Assembly: GCA_023150775.1 (NCBI GenBank)
Contig: JAKLKE010000012.1
Coordinates: 1 to 46,090, forward strand
Reading direction: 5' to 3'
Origin: Myxococcota bacterium
GTDB lineage: Bacteria > Myxococcota_A > UBA796 > CAJQPC01
Length of the DNA: 46,090 bases
The notes under the pieces were generated by a model that was not told the DNA's origin, made no database searches, and was given only the letters and a program-made list of their open reading frames with translations. Of this stretch, positions 8,016-15,876 are shown one piece after another. Position 1 is the first letter of the stretch. Every line of letters begins with the position of its first letter. The translations under genes were made by a program, and so were the position numbers.

Positions 8016-9442
8016 ATCGGGTTCCGGCTGATCACCACGAGCACGTCGCCTTCGCGGATCACCTCCGCCGAGGGCGGGTTCACCATCACGTCGCGGTGGT
8101 GCCGTTTGCCCGAGCCCCGGCGCTCCAAGCTCACGAGGATCGCCTCGTGGTCCCGTTTGAGATCGGCGGAGGCCTCGCCGACGGTGCGCCCGATCCAGGG
8201 CCTGGGGCAGCCGACCTTATGAAAGGCGTTGCCGCGCTGGGCGGTGAGGATGTCGGAGAGCACGGCGACGAGGCCCTGGTTTCGCCCCACAGACGCCAAG
8301 ATCACCCCGGTGTACCAGTCGCCGATGACGATCTCCTCGACCCCCGACATCCGCAAGAGCCCCTCGTGCATGTCGCTGTTGAGCTGGGCGCAGCAGAAGA
8401 CCTCGGGCGCGAGGCGCTCGATGGTGAGCGCGGCGAGCACGGTGCGGGCGTCGCGGTCTGATGGGGGGCGCGGGCTGAGGTTGTCGTCGAGCAAGATCGC
8501 CGTAGACGCCCGGCGAACCCCGGCTTTCTCCAGAAGATCCACCCGCGTCCAGTCGCCCTTGAGGTGGTACACAAGCTCCATTTTTACCCCGGCTGTGGGG
8601 AAGTTGGCCGGCAGCTTGTCTTGTTCGGTGAGCAGCACCAAGGCGCGGTGGGGCTCGTGCATCGCCGAGAAGAACTCTTGCACGAGCGCGGGGCCCGCCT
8701 GGTTCCAACCACAGACGACGATGTGCTCATTGAGGTCATCTAGCTCCATCTCGGCGATCTCCATTCGTTTTCCGAGCACGGCCATCATGCCCGCGGACAC
8801 CGTGCCGACGAACACACCGAAGGTCGTCATGCCGCCGACCATCAACGCGAGGCTCACAGCCCGGCCGAGCTGGCTCTGGGGCACGCCGCCGAGGGGCTCA
8901 CCGCCCACGAGGGTGAACACGGCGAACCACAGACCCCCCTCGATGCCTTGGGTGTCAAGGCGCACGATCTCGGGGAACACATGAACGGTCACCGCCCCGA
9001 TGAGCGTGATCGTCAAGGTGAGGGTGATGAGCGCCGTGACCTCGTTGGACGTGCCCGAGAAGAGCCCGCCGTAGACGCTCATGCGGCGGCTGAGCAGGGT
9101 GCCCGCACGAAACAGCCGCAAGAGCAGCAGCACCCGCAACAGACGCAGGGGCCGAAACAGGGGCAAGAGCGCGATGAGATCGAGCAGGTGACGCCGCAAG
9201 AAGCGCCAGCGGTTCGGCGCGAGCCACCCCCGCAGGGCGAGCTCGACGGCGAACACGAGGGTGAGGGCGTCGGAGACGTTCTGTAAGGTGCGCCGGGCCA
9301 GGCTCCCCACGGGCAAGGCCAGCTCCACGAGCAGGCCCAAGACCGAGATGAAGATGAGCGCGACGATGCCCAGCTCCACCTTGGGGTGGTTGAGCACCTG
9401 GGCGACACGCTCCCGAAGGGGCCTCTTCGCCGCCAGACTCAC
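8000..9442 (-). CDS. Voltage-gated-type ion channel with RCK/TrkA-N domains, non-canonical filter
   Basis: A 480-residue membrane protein. Hydrophobic segments cover about residues 20-45, 55-72, 82-110, 135-158 and 195-222; RPLRLLRVLLLLRLFR at about 97-112 looks like an Arg-rich S4 voltage-sensor helix. The pore loop between the last two segments reads LWFAVFTLVGGEPLGG (171-186): the K+ filter TVGYGD is absent. From residue 240 a TrkA-N/RCK nucleotide-binding fold begins (IVVCGWNQAG), followed by a second RCK-like half. The layout resembles CASTOR/POLLUX channels, which also lack GYG. Ion selectivity is therefore unclear. The GTG start overlaps the upstream lipoprotein stop by 4 nt, making it the last gene of the operon that starts at 11684. 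Confidence 0.78.
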   Translation of the reverse strand: MSLAAKRPLRERVAQVLNHPKVELGIVALIFISVLGLLVELALPVGSLARRTLQNVSDALTLVFAVELALRGWLAPNRWRFLRRHLLDLIALLPLFRPLRLLRVLLLLRLFRAGTLLSRRMSVYGGLFSGTSNEVTALITLTLTITLIGAVTVHVFPEIVRLDTQGIEGGLWFAVFTLVGGEPLGGVPQSQLGRAVSLALMVGGMTTFGVFVGTVSAGMMAVLGKRMEIAEMELDDLNEHIVVCGWNQAGPALVQEFFSAMHEPHRALVLLTEQDKLPANFPTAGVKMELVYHLKGDWTRVDLLEKAGVRRASTAILLDDNLSPRPPSDRDARTVLAALTIERLAPEVFCCAQLNSDMHEGLLRMSGVEEIVIGDWYTGVILASVGRNQGLVAVLSDILTAQRGNAFHKVGCPRPWIGRTVGEASADLKRDHEAILVSLERRGSGKRHHRDVMVNPPSAEVIREGDVLVVISRNPIHLGV

Positions 9443-10512
9443 CGGGCGTCTCGGCGGCGTCCGCCTTTGGGGCCCTGCATGTTTTTGCCTTCGGCGAGGC
9501 GTAAGGTCTCGGCGACGAGGGGGTCTGAAGCGGCGGTGATCCTGGCCTTCACGGCGTCCGGCGGGGCGGTGAGGCCCCAGAGCTTCCAGGCCGTGAGCCG
9601 CACGGTGAGGCGGGGGTCTTCGTGAGACGCGGCGAAGGCCTCGGGCGGGGTGCCCTCGTTGAAGAACAGGGCCTCGATGACGGCGACGGTGAGGTCCTCC
9701 TCGACGTTGTCGCCGACGAGGCGGACGCCGCCGCCGAAGGTCGCCGCGTGGCGTCTCGTGCGGAGCCCCTCGGCGACGATGGGGCTCGTGTGGCGGCCCA
9801 CCCGGGGCCCCGGCGGGAGCGCCGCGCCGGAGGGCGCCGGGGACTCTCCTCGCCACACGGCGAGGGCGGCGGCCACGGCCTGCTCCGGCGGGAGCTTGGC
9901 GAGGCGCACAAACTCCAAGGCCCAGGCCGTGCGGGCGTGGGGGCCGTGCTCCCCCTCAGCGCCCTTGGCTGCGGCGGGATCGGCGCTGCCCGAGCCGACG
10001 TAGAGGTTAAACCAGGCCCGGCTGAGCAGGATGTCGACGCCTTCGCCCTGCACCCCCTGCGCCGCGCCGTTGAGCCCGGCGGTGTAGATGTTGAGCTGCT
10101 CGTCTAAGGCGGCGAGGGCGCGGGTGGGGTCGGCGGGGCTCAGGCCGGGCTCGGGCGGCAGGCCCCAGGCGGCGTGGGTGACGCAGTTTCGGGCGAAGTC
10201 CCCGGCCCGGGCGCAGAACCGTAAGGCGCGGTCGGTGTGCCCGGCTTTGCCCAGCTCCTCCCCAGCGCGAAAGTGGCACTCCTCCCGCCACAACCCCTCG
10301 GGCACCAAAGCGCAGGCCTCCTCAGCCAAGGCGACGTCTCCGGCTTTGCCCGCCTCGGCGGCCACGCCTACGCGGCAGGGGATCGCCAGCTCCGCGAAGG
10401 CGACCTCAGCGCAGGCCGCGAGGCTGCCCCCGGCGCGCAGGCCGTCTCCGGCGGGATCCACCGGAGACTCCGCGCCGCAGCCCCAGAGCGCCAGGAGGAG
10501 GGGCAGGCTCAC
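9439..10512 (-). CDS. Lipoprotein of unknown function, Cys- and helix-rich
   Basis: A 357-residue protein with a GTG start overlapping the previous stop (GTGA). MSLPLLLALWGCG is a short lipoprotein signal with Cys at residue 12. The first part (about 30-140) has regularly spaced Cys residues in short helical repeats (CAEVAFAELAIPCR, CALVPEGLWREECHF), reminiscent of Sel1/TPR-like helix pairs; the C-terminal third looks like a HEAT-type helical stretch. The preceding 113-residue lipoprotein has similar phrases (LVPEGVERDALIARLA against LVPEGLWREECHF), so the two may be related by duplication. I do not recognise the family. It sits between a crotonase and the channel, with all genes coupled. Confidence 0.65.
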   Translation of the reverse strand: MSLPLLLALWGCGAESPVDPAGDGLRAGGSLAACAEVAFAELAIPCRVGVAAEAGKAGDVALAEEACALVPEGLWREECHFRAGEELGKAGHTDRALRFCARAGDFARNCVTHAAWGLPPEPGLSPADPTRALAALDEQLNIYTAGLNGAAQGVQGEGVDILLSRAWFNLYVGSGSADPAAAKGAEGEHGPHARTAWALEFVRLAKLPPEQAVAAALAVWRGESPAPSGAALPPGPRVGRHTSPIVAEGLRTRRHAATFGGGVRLVGDNVEEDLTVAVIEALFFNEGTPPEAFAASHEDPRLTVRLTAWKLWGLTAPPDAVKARITAASDPLVAETLRLAEGKNMQGPKGGRRRDAR

Positions 10513-10850
10513 GGCTTGGTCTTCCGGGGGGCGCCGAGGTGGGGCCGCCCGAGCACCTGCTGGCACTTCTGCTGGCCTTCAGGGGTGGTCATCGCTTTAC
10601 ACAGCCGGGCGCCGCGCCGAGGGTCGGTCACCGCGAGGCGGGCGATGAGGGCGTCCCGCTCGACCCCCTCGGGCACCAGGGCCAAGGCGGCGTCGAGGGC
10701 CTTGGGATCTTCCAACAAGGGCGTTGTAAACTTGAGCTGGCAGTCGCCCCGGGCCACGGCGTCCGCCAGGGCGGCGCAGTCCTCAAGGCGTGTGGGCTCG
10801 GGCGCGGGGGCGCAGGCCGCGGCGAGCAGGGTGAGGAGCAGCGTCGGCAC
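10509..10850 (-). CDS. Small lipoprotein of unknown function
   Basis: A 113-residue protein starting at GTG, with signal MPTLLLTLLAAAC and lipidation Cys at residue 13. The mature part contains three further Cys (DCAALADA, GDCQLKF, LCKAMTT/QKCQQV) in short helical stretches like those of the next gene. It begins 3 nt after the enoyl-CoA hydratase stop and overlaps the following gene by GTGA, so it is an internal operon member. No known domain is recognised. Confidence 0.6.
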   Translation of the reverse strand: MPTLLLTLLAAACAPAPEPTRLEDCAALADAVARGDCQLKFTTPLLEDPKALDAALALVPEGVERDALIARLAVTDPRRGARLCKAMTTPEGQQKCQQVLGRPHLGAPRKTKP

Positions 10851-10853
10851 GGC

Positions 10854-11684
10854 TCAGTCCTCGTCCAGAAGCTCACGGCGGAAGCCCCACGGCGTCTCGC
10901 CGCCGTGGGTGATCGCGGCGAAGTTCTCCCGGCCGATGGCGGCCTCGCCGCTCTCTAAACACAGGCGATAGGCCCGGGCCTCTAAGGCCTGGCGGTCCTC
11001 AGCGGGGCGGCCCACGGCGCCGAGCACGGCGGTCTTGAACGCGGCGACGGCGGTGGGCGAGCGCCGGGCGACGAGCTTCGCCAAGGCCACGGCGCGCTCG
11101 ACGCCCTCTTCAGGGGTCTCGGTGATCTCTTCGATGAGGCCGATGCGGCGGGCCTCTTCAGCGCGGATGATCTCGCCGGTCATGCCCAGGCGCAGGGCCT
11201 GGTTGACGCCGACCACGCTCCACAGCTCGGCGCTGCCGCCGGCGCCGGGGATGATGCCCAGGCCCGTCTCGGGCAGGCCGAAGGTCGCCGCCCGGGCGCC
11301 GATGCGGTAGTCGCAGGTCAGCAAGAACTCGGTGCCCCAGCCCAAGGCCACGCCGTTCACCACGGCGACGTGGAACAGCGGCAGGCGGCGCAGGGCCACC
11401 AACATCTCCCGCTGGCGCTTCACATGGGCGGCCACCTCGGCGTTGGTCCAGCCCGCGCGCTCGGTGACGTTGGCCCCGGCGATGAAGATCGGGTTGCCCC
11501 GGGCGCTCATCCGGCGGGAGGTGGTCACCAAGGCCCGCAGCTCCGAGCCGCGCAGATCCTCGATGAGCGCCTCCCAGGCGGCGATCTGGGCGACGCCCAT
11601 CTCATTGGCTTTGCCGTGATCCAGCTCTAAAACAGCGATGTTGTCTTCGTACTGGAGCTGAAAACGAAAGGGCGTGTCGTCCAC
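10854..11684 (-). CDS. Enoyl-CoA hydratase/isomerase (crotonase) family protein
   Basis: A 276-residue cytosolic crotonase-fold enzyme. The oxyanion-hole region is IFIAGANV (about 66-73) and NGVALGWGTEF (110-120); the two active-site Glu positions of true hydratases are filled by E119 and E139 (GLPETGLGIIPGAGG). The substrate should be an enoyl-CoA thioester from fatty-acid or amino-acid breakdown; specificity is not readable. The GTG start has AGGAGGT four nt upstream, the best Shine-Dalgarno in this operon, so it is the likely first gene. It is followed at once by two lipoproteins and a channel, an unusual partnership with no obvious metabolic logic. Confidence 0.88.
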   Translation of the reverse strand: MDDTPFRFQLQYEDNIAVLELDHGKANEMGVAQIAAWEALIEDLRGSELRALVTTSRRMSARGNPIFIAGANVTERAGWTNAEVAAHVKRQREMLVALRRLPLFHVAVVNGVALGWGTEFLLTCDYRIGARAATFGLPETGLGIIPGAGGSAELWSVVGVNQALRLGMTGEIIRAEEARRIGLIEEITETPEEGVERAVALAKLVARRSPTAVAAFKTAVLGAVGRPAEDRQALEARAYRLCLESGEAAIGRENFAAITHGGETPWGFRRELLDED

Positions 11685-11738
11685 AGAGACCTCCTGCGGA
11701 GCGCCATAACCCGCCCAGAGCGCGGGCGGCGCGGCGCC

Positions 11739-13628
11739 TCAGTAGCTCACGAGGCTCGCGTCGCCCATGAGCGTGCCGCCCAGGGCGTTGGGGCCCTCGT
11801 CCGTCGCCGAGGACTCAAAGCTCCAGTAGCCCTGAAGGTCGGTCTCGGCGCCGGTGAGCGCGCTGCACATCGTCGACTGCACCTCGGCCTGGCTGCGCGC
11901 CGTCGTCCACAGCCGCACCTCGTCGAGCATCCCTTGCCAGTCGTTCCAGGCGGAGCCGAGCTGCAGGTAGGCCGGGGTGGTCACATCGGCGGTCTGGAAC
12001 TCGGCGGAGGTGGTGTAGCTGCCCGCGTCCTCGCCGTTGAAGTAGAACTGCACCGTGCCCGCGCTGCGGTCGCTGACGATGGCGATGTGAATCCACTCGC
12101 CGATGGCCATGCCCGAGCTCGACAAGCCCGTGCCGCTGATCGGGGCCGTGCGCGCCGCGTTCCAGCCGGTCACCTCCAGCTCCACCAGACCCGTGCTCTC
12201 GTAGACGTCGATGACCCACCAGGGGTTGGAGGGGTAGCCGCCGTTGGAGTGGTTGAGCAGGCGGGCCTGGCCGGGGGTGTTGGCCCCGGAGAGGTGCTCG
12301 GCGAGGGTCCACAGCTCGATCGTCCAGTCGCCGGTGCCCCAGGCCAAGGCGCTCGACGCGTTGACGTAGACGTAGTCGTCGCTCCCGGGCATGTCCAAGG
12401 CGCCGACGCCCATGTCGCGCACGCCGTCGAGGTCGAGGTCTACGTCGATGATCTCGCCGTCGCAGTCGTTGTCTACGCTGTCGCATAATTCGATGGCGCC
12501 GTCATACACGGCGGCGTCGAGGTCGTCGCAGTCGGCGCCAGCGCCGCTGAGGCTGTCTTGGCCGTCGCCGTCTTGGTCGTAGTCGCTGCCGCCGGAGCAG
12601 TCCTGATCGACGCCGTCGTACCAGGTCTCGGACGCGGCGGGGCTCACCGTGGCGTCGCCGTCGTCGCAGTCGCCCCCGGTGGTCGTGGTGCCCGAGGGCT
12701 GCACGCAGGCGACGCTCAGGCGGCCGTCGTCGCCGTAGCCGTCGTTGTCGTCATCGGCGGCGTAGGTCCCGGCGGTGCTGAGATCGAGGCTGGGGTCGGC
12801 GTCGTCGATGAGGCTGTCGCAGTCGTTGTCGCGGCTGTCGCACACCTCGCTGGCGTCGGGGTTCACCGTGGCGTCGCCGTCGTCGCAGTCTGTGGCGGCC
12901 TCGGCGTACCCGGCGCTGAGCGCGCAGGCGGCGTCGGGGTAGTCGGCGTCCCCGTGGCCGTCGCCGTCGCCGTCGCGGTAGTAGGTGGTCGTCACGCCCT
13001 CATCCACGGCGCCGTCGCAGTTGTTGTCTAAGGTGTCGCACACCTCCGTCCCGGCGGGGTTCACCGTGGGCTGGCTGTCGTCGCAGTCTTCACAGGCCGC
13101 GAAGCCGTCCGAGTCGGCGTCGTCGTAGCCGACGGAGCCGTCGCAGTTGTAGTCGTTGGGGTCGGCGCAGTCGGTCTCGGCGGCGCCGGGGTTGAACTGG
13201 GCGTCGGCGTCGTCGCAGTCCCCGGCGAGGGCGGCGTAGCCCTCGGGGGCCTCACAGGCGGCGAGGCCCTCGCCGTCAACCCCATAGCCGTCGCCATCTC
13301 CGTCGCGGTAGAAGGTGCTCGTCACGCCCTCGTCGATGGCGCCGTCGCAGTTGTTGTCGGTGTTGTCGCAGAGCTCGACGGCGCCGGGGTAGGCGCTCGG
13401 ATCGTTGTCGTCGCAGTCCTCGTCGGCGCTCACGCCGTCGCCGTCGTTGTCTGTGGGGGCGCTGGAGTCCCCGCCGCCGGAGTCATCGACGTCGGAGTCG
13501 CCGCCCGAGTCGCCCGCCCCGCTGTCGGCGCCGCTGTCTTGGCCCGTGAGGCCGGTCTCAACCGGTGTCTCATCTTTGGTGCGACATGCGACAAGAAGAA
13601 GGATCAGGGGCAGGGTGGTGAGGCGCAT
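11739..13628 (-). CDS. Lipoprotein with MopE-type repeats and LamG-like domain
   Basis: A 629-residue lipoprotein (MRLTTLPLILLLVAC). A Ser/Asp/Gly-rich stalk (20-60) leads into seven or so Asp/Cys repeats of the MopE / putative metal-binding type (DCDDxDxxxxPGAxExCDxxDNxCDGxxDEG) to about residue 400. The C-terminal 220 residues form a concanavalin-like jellyroll of the LamG type (TGDWTIELWTLAEH, GEWIHIAIVSD, LDEVRLWTTARS, LQGYWSFE). Such domains bind carbohydrates or proteins, so a surface adhesin or glycan-binding protein is plausible. GGAG lies just upstream of the ATG. It is 47 nt downstream of the DUF1501 gene and may share its transcript. Confidence 0.82.
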   Translation of the reverse strand: MRLTTLPLILLLVACRTKDETPVETGLTGQDSGADSGAGDSGGDSDVDDSGGGDSSAPTDNDGDGVSADEDCDDNDPSAYPGAVELCDNTDNNCDGAIDEGVTSTFYRDGDGDGYGVDGEGLAACEAPEGYAALAGDCDDADAQFNPGAAETDCADPNDYNCDGSVGYDDADSDGFAACEDCDDSQPTVNPAGTEVCDTLDNNCDGAVDEGVTTTYYRDGDGDGHGDADYPDAACALSAGYAEAATDCDDGDATVNPDASEVCDSRDNDCDSLIDDADPSLDLSTAGTYAADDDNDGYGDDGRLSVACVQPSGTTTTGGDCDDGDATVSPAASETWYDGVDQDCSGGSDYDQDGDGQDSLSGAGADCDDLDAAVYDGAIELCDSVDNDCDGEIIDVDLDLDGVRDMGVGALDMPGSDDYVYVNASSALAWGTGDWTIELWTLAEHLSGANTPGQARLLNHSNGGYPSNPWWVIDVYESTGLVELEVTGWNAARTAPISGTGLSSSGMAIGEWIHIAIVSDRSAGTVQFYFNGEDAGSYTTSAEFQTADVTTPAYLQLGSAWNDWQGMLDEVRLWTTARSQAEVQSTMCSALTGAETDLQGYWSFESSATDEGPNALGGTLMGDASLVSY

Positions 13629-13675
13629 CTTGGCTCCAATGGGTGTTTCAGGGGTCTTGAAGCGCTTGAAGGGGC

Positions 13676-14908
13676 TCAGCCCCGCCAGGCGGTGAAGGGG
13701 GTGACGCCGGGCAGCCAGGGCTCGGGATCGACGTCGAAGGCGCTGAGCACCCCGGCGAGCAGGGCGGGCGGGCTCAGGCGCTCGCCGCTGGCGCTCTGGG
13801 CGCCGGAGCTGAGGTCGATGGGGGCGGGGCCCAAGGTCTCCGTCGTCGCGCCCAAGGTGCGACCGCCGGAGACGCCGCCGCCGACCATCAAGAGTGAGGT
13901 CGTGGGCCAGTGGTCTTTGCCGCCGGTCTGGTTCATCAGGGGGGTGCGGCCCATCTCCGACATCGCCAACACCAGGGTGCTGTCCAAGAGCGTGCCACCT
14001 TGGGCGTCGGGGGTGGCCTCAAGGGCCTGAATCAGCTCGTGTAAGGCGCCGAAGCCGCGCTCGTAGCAGTCGGTCTGGTTGAGGTCGTTGCCTTGGTGAG
14101 AGTCCCAGCGGCTTCGCTCGGGCAACGGCGCCTCGATCATCAAGGCGCCGCAGAGGTCGAGCTGAAGCAAGGTGAGGCCCAATGCGACACGCTCATCGTC
14201 GGTCGGGTTGTCGGGCAGGCTGAGCCTGTCGGCGTAGAGATCGAGGGTGTCGAGGCGGGTGAGGGCGTCTTGGTGGCGCTGGAGGCGCGGGCGCTCACCG
14301 TTTGGGTCTAGCCGCTGGATCTCTTGTCGCAAATATTCCCGGATCAGGGCCTCACGGTCTTCAGAGTAGGCCGCGGACTCGGGCTGCTCACCGCGTAAGG
14401 TGCCCAGGGCCAAGGCGCCGACGTGGGTGAGGGTGCCGCCGAGCTCGCCGGGGAAGCGGGGGCCGCTCAGCGCGACATAGGGCAGGGGGCGCCCACGGCT
14501 CGCGCCGGAGGCCAACATGGCGCCCAGGTCGGGGGCCTCGGCGCGGCGGCCGGTGAGGGTGAGCCGCGCGCAGGCGTCGTGGCTGATGCTGCCCACGGCG
14601 AGGCCGTTCACCACGACGGCGCGGTCGGCCCAGGCGTCAAAGAACGCCTTCACCTGGGGGCGATCTCCGGCCTCAGCGACGGTCAGATCGCCGTAGGTGG
14701 CGCGGTCGCTGTCGGGGTCGCGGTCAATGATGTTCGCCTCAAAGTGGGGGTCAAAGACGTAGCTCGTGTCCCAGCCCCCGCCGGACCACCAGATGACGAG
14801 GCGCCGGGGTCCGGCGGCCCGGGCGCTGCGGTGGCCCAAGGCCGACCCGAGCACGGTGAGGGCGCCGGCGCCGTACAGCAAGGATCGGCGTGTGGGGAGA
14901 AGGCTCAT
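13676..14908 (-). CDS. DUF1501-family Tat-exported protein
   Basis: A 410-residue protein with a twin-arginine signal (TRRSLLYGAG followed by a hydrophobic core and ARAAG), so it is exported folded. The mature part has DUF1501 landmarks: WWSGGGWDTSYVFDPHF, GRRAEAPDLGAMLA, SRWDSHQGND and LVLAMSEMGRTP plus GGKDHWP, resembling the alkaline-phosphatase/sulfatase-like fold of this family. Its catalytic activity is not known. The ATG overlaps the CXXCH lipoprotein stop by ATGA. DUF1501 genes are typically found beside DUF1549/DUF1588 heme-motif proteins in Planctomycetes and myxobacteria, exactly as here. Confidence 0.83.
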   Translation of the reverse strand: MSLLPTRRSLLYGAGALTVLGSALGHRSARAAGPRRLVIWWSGGGWDTSYVFDPHFEANIIDRDPDSDRATYGDLTVAEAGDRPQVKAFFDAWADRAVVVNGLAVGSISHDACARLTLTGRRAEAPDLGAMLASGASRGRPLPYVALSGPRFPGELGGTLTHVGALALGTLRGEQPESAAYSEDREALIREYLRQEIQRLDPNGERPRLQRHQDALTRLDTLDLYADRLSLPDNPTDDERVALGLTLLQLDLCGALMIEAPLPERSRWDSHQGNDLNQTDCYERGFGALHELIQALEATPDAQGGTLLDSTLVLAMSEMGRTPLMNQTGGKDHWPTTSLLMVGGGVSGGRTLGATTETLGPAPIDLSSGAQSASGERLSPPALLAGVLSAFDVDPEPWLPGVTPFTAWRG

Positions 14909-15876
14909 CGCACCATCACCTTGGCCCGCCACTTGAGGTCGATGGGGAGCTGAAACTCGGCGCTGGTGAACAGCTCGGTGTTGCCGAGGTGGGTCATGTC
15001 GAGCTCGTCGCCCTCCACGGCGAAGGCGCCGGAATAAACGCGACGGATGAGCTGGCCTTGGCCGCCGAGGTGAAGCGCCAGGAGCTCGCCGGAGCTCGAC
15101 CCGGCGAAGCGCGCCTCGGGGTTGGGCTCTAAGCTGCGGGGGTCCACGTCGATCGCTGGGCCGAGGCTCACGGTCCACTCCTCCTCGACGCCTGTGAGCC
15201 CTGTCGCATCCTCTGTGAGGCGCTCCGTAACGATAGACCAGTCGGTCTGTCCGGCCCGCCACAGGGTCAGCGGGGGCTCAAACGAGATTCGGCTCCGCCA
15301 GGCGCCCGAGGCGTCCCAGACCTCACGCGAGACCAAAGATGCTTCAGACGGGCTCACGCTCCAGACCTCGACGAAGGCCAGGCCCTCGGTCCAGCCGAGC
15401 CGCGCGGCCTCGATCTTCACCTGGTCGGGCTCGTCGCCAGCGACCACGGCCTCCTCTTGATCCCAGCTCTCCTCAGGGGCCTCGGCGGGGGTCGTCGTCG
15501 GCCACACGAGCTCGTCCCCGGGGGCGCCGCAGCGGAGCCACTGCAGCAGCCGCGCCCGTTTGGCCTCGGGCACCCCGCCCGCAGGGGGCATGTCCCCGGC
15601 CTCGATCCGCAGGATCACGCGGTCAAGGTGCTGTCGCACCCCAGCGACGCTCTCCAGATCCACGCCGAGGGGCGCCCCGGCGCGGTCCTCGGGCTGGATC
15701 AGCGAGGAGTGGCAGGCGGCGCACCAGGTCAACATCTCCGGCAGGCCGTCTCTCTCCCAGGTGAGGCCGTCACAGCCCTCCGGCGGCGCGCTGTCTTCAC
15801 GGGCGTCGTCTTTGGGCGACGCGACGTCGTCACGGCCGCAGGCGTAGATCAGCAGGAGGAGGAGGGGCTGTCGCAT
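14905..15876 (-). CDS. Lipoprotein with cytochrome c-like CXXCH motif
   Basis: A 323-residue lipoprotein (MRQPLLLLLIYAC). One heme-attachment motif CAACH lies at 52-56, followed at residue 96 by a candidate axial Met in AGDMPPAGG, the arrangement of planctomycete-type cytochrome c domains. The remaining 200 residues are beta-rich (ISFEPPLTLWRAG, EEEWTVSLGPAID) and resemble a copper-type-II ascorbate-dependent monooxygenase-like or generic jellyroll domain, which I cannot name with confidence. The ATG overlaps the upstream stop by one nt (TAATG) and the stop overlaps the DUF1501 start. It is probably a periplasmic electron-transfer subunit of the DUF1501/DUF1549 unit. Confidence 0.72.
   Translation of the reverse strand: MRQPLLLLLIYACGRDDVASPKDDAREDSAPPEGCDGLTWERDGLPEMLTWCAACHSSLIQPEDRAGAPLGVDLESVAGVRQHLDRVILRIEAGDMPPAGGVPEAKRARLLQWLRCGAPGDELVWPTTTPAEAPEESWDQEEAVVAGDEPDQVKIEAARLGWTEGLAFVEVWSVSPSEASLVSREVWDASGAWRSRISFEPPLTLWRAGQTDWSIVTERLTEDATGLTGVEEEWTVSLGPAIDVDPRSLEPNPEARFAGSSSGELLALHLGGQGQLIRRVYSGAFAVEGDELDMTHLGNTELFTSAEFQLPIDLKWRAKVMVR

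Noticed and set aside
9443-9856. An N-terminal extension of the channel protein
   Set aside because: The extra residues are almost only Arg, Pro, Ala and Gly and overlap the lipoprotein gene in another frame. The GTG at 9442 overlaps the upstream stop in the usual coupled way.
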